Assembly (NCBI RefSeq): GCF_003812745.1
Contig: NZ_CP033831.1
Location: 1,984,001-2,048,000 of the forward strand
DNA length: 64,000 bases
Reading direction: 5' to 3'
Source of the DNA: Serratia sp. FDAARGOS_506
Lineage (GTDB): Bacteria > Pseudomonadota > Gammaproteobacteria > Enterobacterales > Enterobacteriaceae
In this document: piece by piece, positions 11,389 to 20,778 of the stretch
Numbering within the stretch: the first letter of the stretch is position 1
How the letters are laid out: each line of letters begins with the position of its first letter
Made by a program: the position numbers and the translations under genes
Notes under the pieces: model-generated
Told to the model about the DNA's origin: nothing
Databases searched by the model: none
What the model saw: only the letters and a program-made list of their open reading frames with translations

Positions 11389-11405
11389 CGGGCTAGTTAG
11401 CCCGT
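11388..11405. promoter_or_regulatory. Perfect palindrome overlapping the LuxR-gene stop codon
   Basis: ACGGGCTA-GT-TAGCCCGT; the first base is the last base of the TGA stop. No T-run follows, so it is not a standard terminator. It is about the length of a lux-type operator but could equally be an mRNA-end stem. Confidence 0.35.
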
Positions 11406-11705
11406 GGAATACTGAGGCAACGGCTGCGCAGAACTCATCAGCGGGATACGTCTAAAGGGAGAAAATATCGGCTGGCGAGCAGCGTCTTTCGATTCGGGAA
11501 ATAGCGAGCGTTAACCGGTATTGATTTGGCGCCGTGGCGATTAACGTGAAGGCCGCAATAGCGTATCGGCGGCTCCGAACTCTGCAATTTGAAATAATCA
11601 CCAGGTTGAACTGATAAAGGTCTAGTAAGGGACTGTACTTTAGTCTAACTAGTTTCTCGCCCCTTAAGGCGATACACTTCCCCGGTAATTTTTTGATAAA
11701 AATAC

Positions 11706-11736
11706 AAAAAAAAACCTGACCGCGTAGGGCCAGGTT
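11706..11736 (-). terminator. Orphan minus-strand Rho-independent terminator
   Basis: On the minus strand: AACCTGGCC-CTACGC-GGTCAGGTT followed by a run of T. The stem has one G-U pair. No gene on this strand ends just upstream (higher coordinates), so it may end a small RNA or be left from a lost gene. A 61-residue frame running through it (11830 to 11645) does not look like a protein. Confidence 0.6.
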
Positions 11737-12084
11737 GCCAATATTGGCCAACACCAGGGAAAATTTTCTTGCACCATCTTAAAGCTATTAACTCCGCAGA
11801 GGCAAGCGATCTCAGCTGGTTTTTAGGCATTAACTAGCCATTTTGTTATGTATACACGTTATTATCTGGTGATTTCAGATAAAGCCCATCCAACGTGAAT
11901 AACCTCTACCGTTTGATAGCCTAGATTTCTATTTTTTAATTTTCACCTGACATTCAGCAATGAAAAAATAGTGTTCTCGAAATGTTGCGCAACCTCATTC
12001 TTTATTGGCTGACACATGAATGTGTAATTATTTGCAGCGTTGTCATTGCGGCTGGGGATTATTTTGGTTTTGATAGGCGCTGGG

Positions 12085-12210
12085 TTAGACAGCGGTGATG
12101 GGGGAGGCTGGTGCGTCCTTCAGTTTGACGGGTTCCTGAACCTGTTTCGCTAGCTGGGCGAGCGGTTCTGGCTAGTGGGAGGGAGTGACGTTCGGCACAG
12201 GAGTCATCAT
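12085..12210 (-). pseudogene. Possible remnant of a small gene with in-frame amber codon
   Basis: From ATG at 12210 the frame reads MMTPVPNVTPSH, then TAG, then PEPLAQLAKQVQEPVKL and on to a TAA at 12085-12087. The second part has protein-like composition. No family is recognised and the ribosome site is weak. It could be chance. Confidence 0.2.
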
Positions 12211-12407
12211 TGCTCTGTGCAACGATGCTGGAATATGGAATCGGACGGTATCGTGTGAGTGTGGTGTACCTCATCCCCAGATGCTCGTTGCAACAGCCTG
12301 CTCATCATCAACGGGGTTGTGAAGGGCGCGCAGAGAGAAGGCGGGGCGGGCAAACGCACGTTGCGGCGGTTTTTTCGACACTTAACTCATTGAACAACGG
12401 ATAAGTG

Positions 12408-12435
12408 TTGCGTGCTGGTCGCGGGAAGGTATAAT
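12408..12435 (+). promoter_or_regulatory. Promoter of leuX
   Basis: TTGCGT (12408-12413), 16-bp spacer, perfect TATAAT (12430-12435); transcription would begin near 12442, about 20 bp before the mature tRNA. Confidence 0.7.
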
Positions 12436-12463
12436 TCACCCGTTTTCCGCATACTACTTCAGT

Positions 12464-12548
12464 GCCGAAGTGGCGAAATCGGTAGACGCAGTTGATTCAA
12501 AATCAACCGTAGAGATACGTGCCGGTTCGAGTCCGGCCTTCGGCACCA
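12464..12548 (+). tRNA. leuX: tRNA-Leu (anticodon CAA)
   Basis: An 85-nt class II tRNA with encoded CCA. The acceptor stem is GCCGAAG / CTTCGGC, the anticodon stem GTTGA / TCAAC with loop TTCAAAA and anticodon CAA at 12498-12500; a variable arm follows, then the T-arm GCCGGTTCGAGTCCGGC. It appears nearly identical to E. coli leuX as I recall it. In E. coli this tRNA is a common integration site for genomic islands, and here too accessory DNA lies directly downstream. Confidence 0.97.
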
Positions 12549-12570
12549 TTAAGTACCGCGCGAACAAGAA

Positions 12571-12592
12571 GCCACCGAAAGGTGGTTTTTTT
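12571..12592 (+). terminator. Terminator of leuX
   Basis: GCCACC-GAAA-GGTGGT followed by TTTTTT, starting 23 bp after the tRNA. Confidence 0.9.
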
Positions 12593-13436
12593 GTGCCTGG
12601 GATCTGCCCGCCGCCACTACCTGCCCATCAGATTGACGTATTCTTCATTCCCGTTATAAGTATCCTGTTATCTCCCCCCGGAAATATCAAAAATGCGCAG
12701 AACTAAAACAAGTGTACTTACGCAATTACCGATCAGCCTCGCGGTTGTCCTGCCTGAGCCACCGAACTGAGTGTGCACGTAGGCGCCGAAAAACACATGC
12801 CTTATTCGTATTGAAGGAGTCGGGGTTCCAATCCTGACTGAGGATCTTTCCGCAGCACGGAAAATATATTCTGGCTACCGCCTACATGGAATGGGCTGGA
12901 TAAATTTACAGGGGGCTGTGGTTAGGGATGTGACTAAGATCGCATAAAAAATGAAATTTGTATGTGTAGAATTGCCTTATATGGGGATGTTTCATAGGTA
13001 TGTGATTCGCTGTTAATCTCCCAAATTTTATTGTAAATGACTATTCATGGCGGTAACCTCTGTTGTAGCCAGTAGCAAAAACATGTATAGGTTCTTGCTA
13101 GTGTGGTTTTTAATTGATAATTTTATATAAAAACTTATCCTATTTGTACCTCGGTGGTTGCTTAAGTCAAATGTGTACAGAATGCGCTCATATGATGGAG
13201 TGCTTCTATTTGCTTTTTGGTATAGAAATTATTATAGCTCATCATCTTTGGTGGAGGCTAGATAGAGAGTTTTTCTTTGTAATATGCGTAATTAGTTACT
13301 GTTGTCAACGCATTTATAAAGTAATAGATACTTAAATATTTCTCATTATTAATGGCAAGAAAATAATCCACGTGTGAAATTATTAATTCGCGAATTTTAT
13401 GGATATTTTTGTATAGAGTGGGCTTAGGAGAGGAAA
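12593..13436. other. Non-coding left part of the island
   Basis: About 840 bp with no credible gene, becoming very AT-rich after about 12950. A 73-codon plus-strand frame (13114-13335) has biased, cysteine-rich composition and no ribosome site and was not called. The right end must hold the promoter of the four-gene defence operon and contains the palindrome at 13385. Confidence 0.5.
13385..13396. promoter_or_regulatory. Palindrome AATTCGCGAATT upstream of the defence operon
   Basis: A perfect 12-bp palindrome, 41 bp before the ATPase start, in the expected promoter zone. It could be an operator; no controller protein is encoded in the island, so what binds is unknown. Chance is possible in AT-rich DNA. 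Confidence 0.3.
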
Positions 13437-14927
13437 ATGAGGGTTTCAAATCCCCCCCAAGCAAGAGACCTGATGGTAACTGCTCGGAGTTTTGGCAACT
13501 ATGATCTTGCAGCAGCTCTTGCTGATCTGATTGATAACAGTATCAAGGCTAAGGCTACTCGGGTAGATATCAATTTTGAACTAGAGAAAACCGGTAGAGA
13601 AGTGGTTGTTAGGATTCGGGATAATGGGCTGGGGATGACTCTGGATGCTCTAAGAGTGGCTATGCGTCCCGCAAGCACCAATCCAGAAGATGACAGGGAA
13701 CCGGACGATCTTGGAAGATTTGGTTGGGGGTTAAAATCAGCGTCTCTTTCGCAAGCTCGAATACTCACTGTTGTTTCTTGGCGTGATGGGGTTATTAGTG
13801 CTGCGAGATGGGATATCGATGATATTGATGATTGGGGAATGGAAGTCATGGAGGGTGCAGAAGCAGAAAGTCTTCTGTCTGCTCCCTGCAAATCTCAATC
13901 GGGAACTGAAGTAATATGGACTCGTTGCGATCGTGTACTTGATAGTGAAATCAACTCCTCTTTCGATGATACCCTTACATTTGCTATTGCACACTCAAAT
14001 CAACAGCTTTCATTGATATTTCACCGATATCTTGCTGGGGAAGCAGATAGGCGTTTGACAATCGCGGTTAATAGTCGCCAGTTACGTCCAATCGATCCAT
14101 TCATGATATCTCATAATGCTACACAGACCTTAGATGCTGAACTTATTAAGACAGCGAATGGAGCTGTAATTAGTATTCAGCCCTATATTCTGCCGCATTT
14201 TTCAAAATTAACTGTTGAGGAACAGAAAGTACTTGGTGGTTCTGAAGGGATGGTCCGTAATCAAGGGTTTTATGTATATCGAAACAAGCGATTAATCATT
14301 TATGGGACCTGGTTCCGGTTGATTCCGCATGGTGAACTTTCTCAGTTGACTAGGATCAGAGTCGATATTCCAAATAGTGCTGATGCTGAATGGAGAATCA
14401 CTGTAGATAAATCGGATGCACAACTCCCGGTTGCTCTTAAACGCCGTCTTCAAGACGTTGTCAAACGTTTCAATCTGCGTTCATTCTCGGTACATCGTAA
14501 AAAAGGAATTTCTCTAGATGTCCCGAAAATCCATTCTGTATGGCTCCGCCATATAAAGCATGGTCAGATCTATTATAGAGTAAATCGAGAGCATCCTATC
14601 GTAGCGAGCCTATTAGATATGGAGTGTGTCACAAATAATGCTGATGCCGTGCTTCGGTTACTGGAGTCTTATTTTCCAACAGACAGATTTATTGCTGATG
14701 CTAACGGTTCTGGTGTCAGTCAATGTTCGACATCAACTGAAGCGTTTGAATCTATTGTCGACCAATGTGTTATAAATTTCCTTCAAAGCAATGATGGATC
14801 CTTTGAAGTTGATACATTTTTAGATTTTATAAGAGATGTAGAACCTTTTTCCAGTCAATGGACATACACGGAGAGTTATGTTCGAAAAAATACAGCCGAA
14901 AAGTGGGGTATGAAAAGTGGATTTTGA
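13437..14927 (+). CDS. GHKL (MutL/MORC-like) ATPase of the defence operon
   Basis: 496 residues. The N-terminal Bergerat-fold ATPase is clear: N-box DLIDNSIKAKA (Asp30...Asn34), Mg/ATP loop RDNGLGM (61-67) and glycine-rich lid GRFGWGLKSASLSQ (93-106). Where MutL has a catalytic Glu (ELVEN) this protein has Asp (DLIDN). The rest resembles the S5-like transducer and an uncharacterised C-terminal part. Such ATPases are known from comparative genomics in prokaryotic operons with Z1, DUF4420, AIPR, Dcm and Vsr genes, where they are predicted to be the clamp-forming or conformational engine of a restriction-like system. The start has a strong AGGAGAGG site. The 3' end overlaps the next gene by 11 bases. 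Confidence 0.88.
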   Translation: MRVSNPPQARDLMVTARSFGNYDLAAALADLIDNSIKAKATRVDINFELEKTGREVVVRIRDNGLGMTLDALRVAMRPASTNPEDDREPDDLGRFGWGLKSASLSQARILTVVSWRDGVISAARWDIDDIDDWGMEVMEGAEAESLLSAPCKSQSGTEVIWTRCDRVLDSEINSSFDDTLTFAIAHSNQQLSLIFHRYLAGEADRRLTIAVNSRQLRPIDPFMISHNATQTLDAELIKTANGAVISIQPYILPHFSKLTVEEQKVLGGSEGMVRNQGFYVYRNKRLIIYGTWFRLIPHGELSQLTRIRVDIPNSADAEWRITVDKSDAQLPVALKRRLQDVVKRFNLRSFSVHRKKGISLDVPKIHSVWLRHIKHGQIYYRVNREHPIVASLLDMECVTNNADAVLRLLESYFPTDRFIADANGSGVSQCSTSTEAFESIVDQCVINFLQSNDGSFEVDTFLDFIRDVEPFSSQWTYTESYVRKNTAEKWGMKSGF

Positions 14928-17670
14928 AGCTGCTCTTAGTTTTCTTCGTACGGAGATCGATAAATCTATAAAAGGACGGTTTCCTGTTCCTAAAGGATTC
15001 CTTGAAAATCATGTTAAAGAAAAATCAGGTATTTCAAAGATTCTCGAAAAAGGATTGGCTGACCGACTTATTCGGCATCTTGAGACGGTGTATGGAACGA
15101 GCCAAGATAAAGGTCATGTACTAAAAACCGACTTCGAAGAGTGGTACAGAAAACGTCAAGGAGAGATAAACTCCTATTTCTGGCGTCGATTGCAAAAATA
15201 CTGGTTGGATCACTCTATACTCCCAGTTCAGGTTGTTAAAACCGTTGATAAGGTAACAGACGAAATTGTTGGCTACCTAGGTGATCCTCAGGAGAATAAG
15301 TCATGGTGCCGTCGTGGCCTTGTTATGGGGCATGTGCAGTCAGGTAAGACTACAAATTATTCAGCACTCATTGCCAAGGCTGCAGACGCCGGTTACCGAG
15401 TCATTATTGTGTTGGCAGGGCTTACTAATTCACTTAGATATCAAACTCAGGTAAGGCTAGATCAGAGCTTTGTGGGTAAATCTTCACTTGGTGATACAGT
15501 GGCATCGGTTATTTACCCTGTATCGCATGTTTTTAAGGGGATCGAAGACGAAAACTCTGACATTCGACATCCATATTGTGGAACAACGCAAGTTTCAGAT
15601 TTTAATGTTGGGAAGGCGACAGGAATAGGCGCTACAGAAGAAAACTTTGCTGATCCTATATTGTTTGTGACGAAAAAACACAATAAAGTACTTGAGCAGC
15701 TTGCTATTTGGCTTAGAGGGTTACGTCAAGGTGGACAACTTGAAGGGCCGATGTTGTTAATTGATGATGAAGCTGATAATGCATCGATAAATACCGAAAA
15801 AAACCCTAATGCTACATCAACAATCAATGCTCGTATCCGTGAGTTATTAGATTGTTCCCGACGTTCATCATATGTTGGATACACTGCAACGCCATTTGCT
15901 AATATTTTTATTGACCCTGACACAAATGACGAAATGCTCAAGAATGATCTTTTTCCTGAGCATTTTATCAAGTCACTGGAACCACCAGAAAACTATATTG
16001 GTGCTGATAAATTGTTTTCTGAAAATGGTAAGTTCTATAAGATTTGTGTAAGACCTATCCCTGATGACTACAAGGATCTTCTGCCACTTAAGCATAAGTC
16101 AGGATACATAGTTACAGCATTGCCTCAAAGCCTCAAAGATGCGGTTTTCGAATATGCACTTTTCAGATGCCTTCGAACGCTAGCCGGTGAAGGAGGGCGA
16201 CATTCGTCAATGCTTGTGAATGTCAGCAGGTTTAATGCAATTCAACAACAGGTACACAATGAAATTTATCGCCTTGTTCAAGAAATGAAAGCTGCTATAG
16301 ATGTATGGGCTGTGAACCCAACTTGGGAACGTTCCGAGATTCTGAGTCGTATGTACAAGGTTTGGTGTGATGAATACGAGATGTATTCAGAATTTAATTG
16401 GGATGACGTTAGAGAGGTTCTAAAACAGGCAGTTTCATCTATTGAGGTTCGTCTAGTTAATATGCGTGGTGGCGGATTGGACTATGACAAGGCACCTGAA
16501 TTTGGCCTTCATGTAATCACTGTCGGTGGGTTGGCACTTTCACGTGGTCTCACCTTGGAAGGGCTTGCTGTCTCATATGTACTTCGTAATGTCGGGGCCG
16601 CCGATACTTTACTCCAAATGGGACGATGGTTTGGTTATCGCCCTGGATACGAAAAACTCTGTCGTATCCATGCAACGACGGATATGCTTGGAGATTTTCG
16701 TGAGGTCAGTGGCTCAGTTGAAGAGCTGCGAGGTGACCTTGTGCGAATGGAAAAAATGGGGCTTACACCAGATCAGTTTGGCCTCAAAGTTCGTCAGAGT
16801 TCAACAGGTATTGCTATCACTGCGGCGAACAAAATGAGGGCTGCAAAACCACTTCTGATTGCCTTGGATCTGTCCGTTCGCCATCTTCAAGCATACGAAT
16901 TGTTTAATAGCTCCGAAATTAACCGCAAACATCTCGATGCTGTCACTTCTTTAGTCAAAATCCTTAACTCAGAAATTCCTAATAAGAGAGTGAGTGATGA
17001 ATCTGCGTTTGTCTGGTCTCGTATCAACGTTACCGTCGTGAAAGAGTTTCTTCAAAAATTTAAATTACCGCAACTGGAGTTTGCTTTAGGTAACGAAGAA
17101 AGAAGCTTGGCTTTGGACTATATCTCAGATCGTGCTGCAGGTGAGCTAGCTAGTTGGGATATAGCGATTCCTTTTAGAAAAAAAAGCTCGTTAAAATTCC
17201 CATTGGACCTCGGTATTGAGGGGGCTGAGAGTGTTTTTTGTCGTGAGCGCCACAGCGGGATTCCAAAGTCAGATGACCCTGATGTTGTAAAAGTTACAGA
17301 GAAAAATATAGTAGCAGATAAAGCCCCCACTGATCTCAAGTATGGTGAAAGAGGGGAAAGTCTGGAGGGGAAAATAAAAAAAATTAAAGAGGGGGACTCA
17401 AAAATTCGTGCTGAGAAAGCCTGTTTACTTTCTAGAGAGCGCCCTTTGCTTGTAATTCATTTGTTTGATTTCGAATTTGATCTTGAGAGAGGTAAGGATA
17501 AGTCACTAAAATTCGAGAAGAACTTGCCTGTAGTGACATTGAGTTTGGCTTTTCCTGAAACTAGCGTTCAACCGATACAACGTGAATATGCTATTTCTGT
17601 CAGAATGCGCCAGCTCTTGAAGCAGCAGCTGGAGGAAGCCCAAACCGATGAGGATATATTCGATGAGTAG
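14917..17670 (+). CDS. Z1-domain SF2-like ATPase/endonuclease-associated protein
   Basis: 917 residues. Walker A is GHVQSGKTTN (about residues 138-147) and the DEAD-type Walker B is LIDDEADNAS (about 279-288). A helicase motif III-like YTATPFANIF follows near residue 325 and a motif VI-like QMGRWFGYRPGY near residue 570, in the segment typical of the Z1 domain. This fits a superfamily II DNA translocase or remodeller. The C-terminal 250 residues are lysine-rich and unassigned. The start is GTG at 14917, preceded by GTGGGG; it lies inside the end of the ATPase gene. Expected partners are the upstream ATPase and the downstream nuclease; nuclease activity of this protein itself is not shown by the sequence. 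Confidence 0.88.
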   Translation: MDFEAALSFLRTEIDKSIKGRFPVPKGFLENHVKEKSGISKILEKGLADRLIRHLETVYGTSQDKGHVLKTDFEEWYRKRQGEINSYFWRRLQKYWLDHSILPVQVVKTVDKVTDEIVGYLGDPQENKSWCRRGLVMGHVQSGKTTNYSALIAKAADAGYRVIIVLAGLTNSLRYQTQVRLDQSFVGKSSLGDTVASVIYPVSHVFKGIEDENSDIRHPYCGTTQVSDFNVGKATGIGATEENFADPILFVTKKHNKVLEQLAIWLRGLRQGGQLEGPMLLIDDEADNASINTEKNPNATSTINARIRELLDCSRRSSYVGYTATPFANIFIDPDTNDEMLKNDLFPEHFIKSLEPPENYIGADKLFSENGKFYKICVRPIPDDYKDLLPLKHKSGYIVTALPQSLKDAVFEYALFRCLRTLAGEGGRHSSMLVNVSRFNAIQQQVHNEIYRLVQEMKAAIDVWAVNPTWERSEILSRMYKVWCDEYEMYSEFNWDDVREVLKQAVSSIEVRLVNMRGGGLDYDKAPEFGLHVITVGGLALSRGLTLEGLAVSYVLRNVGAADTLLQMGRWFGYRPGYEKLCRIHATTDMLGDFREVSGSVEELRGDLVRMEKMGLTPDQFGLKVRQSSTGIAITAANKMRAAKPLLIALDLSVRHLQAYELFNSSEINRKHLDAVTSLVKILNSEIPNKRVSDESAFVWSRINVTVVKEFLQKFKLPQLEFALGNEERSLALDYISDRAAGELASWDIAIPFRKKSSLKFPLDLGIEGAESVFCRERHSGIPKSDDPDVVKVTEKNIVADKAPTDLKYGERGESLEGKIKKIKEGDSKIRAEKACLLSRERPLLVIHLFDFEFDLERGKDKSLKFEKNLPVVTLSLAFPETSVQPIQREYAISVRMRQLLKQQLEEAQTDEDIFDE

Positions 17671-18631
17671 TGAATTTACGGGGAAGTGGGATGAAATAGC
17701 TGGGCGTGGACACAGTGCAGGACGTTTTCGTGTTTGCCCTGATCACCAACTTGATCTTTTTATAGGTTTTTCATTAGCCGGAGAACGAGAGTTTACGTTG
17801 GAATCTTCTACAGTGGACTTTGATGTGAACGAACTCCCCATATTCGAGAATATGGCTGTCCAAATTGAATATGAAAACGGTATTTATTGCCTTACTTTAA
17901 GATTGATAGAGCGTGCTTTAACTGATCTATTCTCAATTATTTGCAGCGATCTTGTAGAAGCTTCATCAGTGGCGGAAAATGCGGGCAGTGCTATTCAGAT
18001 TTTTGTGAACAGACTTAATCGCTGGGCGGAATTGCTGCGTCGTCGACGTACTCGTGAACTTTCTTTCAAGGAGAGACTGGGTCTTCTGGGGGAACTGAGT
18101 ATGTTGGTTTGGGTTATTAAAGTCTGTGGTGTTGATGCCCCACTGGCCGTCCGTGGGTGGCGAGGGCCAGATGACGATACCAATGATATCGGTTTGAACA
18201 ATGTACGTATAGAAGTTAAAGCGCAGCTTTCGACCCAACGGCAATCGCTGAAAATATCTTCGCTTGATCAATTGGACTGGGATAACCGCAATCTCTTCAT
18301 CGCAGTAAACCGTTTCAGCCCTTCCGATGATGGTGTGAGTCTATCGTCTTTGTCCTTAGCTGTGTCCTCAATGTTAGCAATCAACAGTCATGGGTTTATG
18401 GAGTTTCAGCGCAAATTGATCGTTGCAGGTTACGATCCAGATGCTGATTATATTCACGATGCATTCAAGCTTGAAGAATTAAGTGTTTATAGGGTTTCAG
18501 AGGGGTTCCCGCGCTTGATTCCAAGCAATGTCCCGCTTGGAATTATCAAGGCTAGGTATGAAATTTCCTGTGAAACGATAAAAGATTTTCTGATAGCGTC
18601 ATCGGAATTAGAGGCCCTGATAAATGGTTGA
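17663..18631 (+). CDS. PD-(D/E)XK motif protein (DUF4420)
   Basis: 322 residues, recognised as the DUF4420 PD-(D/E)XK family. Candidate active-site residues are Glu144 (LLGELSML), Asp175 (NDIGLNNV) and the Glu184-Val-Lys186 triad end (RIEVKAQ), spaced as in restriction-fold nucleases. It is therefore the best candidate for the DNA-cutting subunit of this operon. The start at 17663 (MSSEFTGKW) has a GAGGA site and overlaps the Z1 stop by 8 bases; an in-frame start at 17648 lies before the ribosome site. The 3' end overlaps the AIPR start by 8 bases. The N-terminal 120 residues have no assigned function. Confidence 0.85.
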   Translation: MSSEFTGKWDEIAGRGHSAGRFRVCPDHQLDLFIGFSLAGEREFTLESSTVDFDVNELPIFENMAVQIEYENGIYCLTLRLIERALTDLFSIICSDLVEASSVAENAGSAIQIFVNRLNRWAELLRRRRTRELSFKERLGLLGELSMLVWVIKVCGVDAPLAVRGWRGPDDDTNDIGLNNVRIEVKAQLSTQRQSLKISSLDQLDWDNRNLFIAVNRFSPSDDGVSLSSLSLAVSSMLAINSHGFMEFQRKLIVAGYDPDADYIHDAFKLEELSVYRVSEGFPRLIPSNVPLGIIKARYEISCETIKDFLIASSELEALING

Positions 18632-20687
18632 ACTTCAAGATGAATACTTGTATCTACATGAAGAGGTTCGCGTTGGCAGCATTGCGAACCACGAGCTTCT
18701 GATTACGGAGTTTTTTCGAATCTACTCGTCGCTTGCTGCAGAGAATGGAGATACACCAGATATGGAGTATTGCCCGGTTCTTAGGGAGGGATTGGGGGGA
18801 TACCGTGTTGATGGTTACGCACTAGATATACTAGAAAGTGAAGCCAGTGAGTCTGGTGATCTCTACTTGGCTGTTTGTGACTACCGCCAAGTAGAAGAAC
18901 TACCAGCAATCAACAGCCGGGATATCGAGCGTGTAGTCGATGGTGTTGAGCGATTCTTCAAGGCTGCAACAAGTCGGAAATTTCTTGATAGCCTAGAAGA
19001 GGCTAGTCCAGCTTATCAACTTGCTTTACTTATTCAGCAATACAGCACGAGAATTAAGCGACTTCGCGTCATCATTTTTACTAACGGTCATTTGCGTATC
19101 CGCAAAAGCATCTTTGAAACGAAAGATCTTGATGGCATTACCATGCATATCAATGTTCTTGACTTAGAACGCTATTCAAGGATTTCTTCAACTGGCGGGG
19201 AACCTGTTGAGATTGATTTTGATGAAAATTTCGATGGTGCTATCGAGTGTTTATCAGCCTCGGTTGGTGCAGATAGCTATCAGAGCTACCTCTTTGCGAT
19301 CCCTGGTTCGGTGTTGGCAGCAGTTTTTGCAGCATTTGGAAATCGTTTACTTGAGCAGAACGTCAGAACTTACCTTCAGGCAAAGACTGGTGTCAACAAA
19401 GGTATTCTGCGCACAATTGCAGAGGATCCAAGTATGTTCTTTGCCTACAATAATGGCGTTACTGCAACGGCATCTTCTGTGCTAACACGAAGGCTTTCTA
19501 ATGGTGCATTGGCTATATACCATATCAAGAACTTCCAGATCGTGAATGGTGGGCAAACCACCGCATCACTTCTCTATGCTCGTGATGGTTTAGGTAATAA
19601 GCTTGACCATGTTTATGTTCAGGTGAAGTTATCGGTAGTTGATGAAATGCGTTTGGCTGATGTCGTTCCGCGAATTTCAGAGTACGCCAACACGCAAAAT
19701 AAAGTTTCTTTAGCTGATCTTGCCTCCAATAGTCCAGTACAAATTCGAATTGAGCGTTTTTCCAAAGAGATCTCCGTACCACAAAAGGCCGGTGAGTTGC
19801 ATACTAGTAAGTGGTTTTATGAGCGTACTAGAGGCCAATACAAAAACCTCTTTGCCTATAAAACCAAGTCTGAACGCAACAAACTCGAGTTGATGTACCC
19901 GAAAACAAGACTCGTGACAAAGACAGATCTAGCTAAATATGAGTTGTCTTTTGATGGGCGCCCTCATTACGTTAGTGAAGGTGCTCAGAAATGTTTCAAC
20001 CGCTATACGACATTGGTACTCTTGAAACTTGGAGACGGCACCTTACTTAGTGAAACATGGTTTCGCAGAGCAATGGCTAAAGCATTACTATTCATTGGCC
20101 TTGATGAGGCCATTCAGAAGTCATCGTGGTATCTGATGGATAGAGGTTACAAAGCCCAAATAGTTACGTATACGATCGCAGCCTGTGCGAATGAGTTTCG
20201 TATAAGAAGCCAACAGATAGATCTAGATCGGATATGGCGAGAACAAAGTATCCCAATCTCATTGCTTGGCTGGATGCTTAAAGAAGCGAGCCAGGTTGCA
20301 AAAATTTTGAGATCTCCCCCTGACAATGTCAGGAACATATCGGAATTTGCAAAACGAGACTTTTGCTGGGAGCTGTATGTGAAGGGAAAAATCGGTTCAC
20401 CGGATGACTCTATTCTTCAGTTCGGCGTCTCTATTGAAGATTACAATGATGAAACAAGACAAGGCAGTCGTGAAGCAGCTAGGCGATTAGATATTGACTT
20501 CGATATTAAGGTAACTGGTTTGGTACATCGAGCGAATGACATCATCATTCAGGCTAATAAAATTGGTGCTGCATCTCCCAAAAACATAAGTGCCTTAACC
20601 AAGGTTGCTGCGGGTAATTTAAGTCTATCCAAAGGGGAGAAAACCGCTCTTAAGTATCTGCTGGAGCGGTTGGAAATCGAATACTAA
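18624..20687 (+). CDS. AIPR family (abortive infection phage resistance) protein
   Basis: 687 residues with the AIPR-family core: LFAIPGSVLAAVFAAFG, LEQNVRTYLQ, FFAYNNGVTATA and QIVNGGQTTASL, in this order between about residues 215 and 315. The family takes its name from a lactococcal abortive-infection protein and is frequent beside restriction-like genes; its biochemical activity is not settled. It is the last gene of the four-gene operon, its ATG overlapping the DUF4420 stop by 8 bases, so it is very likely part of the same machine. It converges on the methyltransferase gene 91 bp away. No terminator with a clear T-run was seen between them. Confidence 0.85.
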   Translation: MVELQDEYLYLHEEVRVGSIANHELLITEFFRIYSSLAAENGDTPDMEYCPVLREGLGGYRVDGYALDILESEASESGDLYLAVCDYRQVEELPAINSRDIERVVDGVERFFKAATSRKFLDSLEEASPAYQLALLIQQYSTRIKRLRVIIFTNGHLRIRKSIFETKDLDGITMHINVLDLERYSRISSTGGEPVEIDFDENFDGAIECLSASVGADSYQSYLFAIPGSVLAAVFAAFGNRLLEQNVRTYLQAKTGVNKGILRTIAEDPSMFFAYNNGVTATASSVLTRRLSNGALAIYHIKNFQIVNGGQTTASLLYARDGLGNKLDHVYVQVKLSVVDEMRLADVVPRISEYANTQNKVSLADLASNSPVQIRIERFSKEISVPQKAGELHTSKWFYERTRGQYKNLFAYKTKSERNKLELMYPKTRLVTKTDLAKYELSFDGRPHYVSEGAQKCFNRYTTLVLLKLGDGTLLSETWFRRAMAKALLFIGLDEAIQKSSWYLMDRGYKAQIVTYTIAACANEFRIRSQQIDLDRIWREQSIPISLLGWMLKEASQVAKILRSPPDNVRNISEFAKRDFCWELYVKGKIGSPDDSILQFGVSIEDYNDETRQGSREAARRLDIDFDIKVTGLVHRANDIIIQANKIGAASPKNISALTKVAAGNLSLSKGEKTALKYLLERLEIEY

Positions 20688-20778
20688 AATTAATTGGTTA
20701 CGGCCATTGCAAGCTGTTTGCTGAGGTAATGGCCGATATGTAAATTGTCTAGAATGCTGGAGGTTAGTCTTGGAGCTT

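Larger units (their letters stand above)
11406..12407. other. Gene-poor region between the LuxR regulator and leuX
   Basis: About 1 kb without a convincing gene. It holds a minus-strand terminator (11706-11736) whose upstream transcript is unidentified, and a short minus-strand frame interrupted by an amber codon (12085-12210). Base composition drops in the centre (about 11640-12050). The reading frames here lack ribosome sites and family features. Confidence 0.5.

Noticed and set aside
11389-12460. Search for a luxI-type synthase next to the LuxR regulator
   Set aside because: No frame longer than about 100 codons and none with synthase features on either strand.
12818-12839. T-arm-like hairpin (AGTCGGG-GTTCCAAT-CCTGACT) that might be a tRNA remnant or attachment site
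   Set aside because: The loop departs from the T-loop consensus, no acceptor or anticodon arm is next to it, and it does not match the leuX 3' end.
13114-13335. 73-codon frame left of the defence operon
   Set aside because: No ribosome site, odd Cys/Ile/Tyr-rich composition caused by AT-rich DNA, no family.
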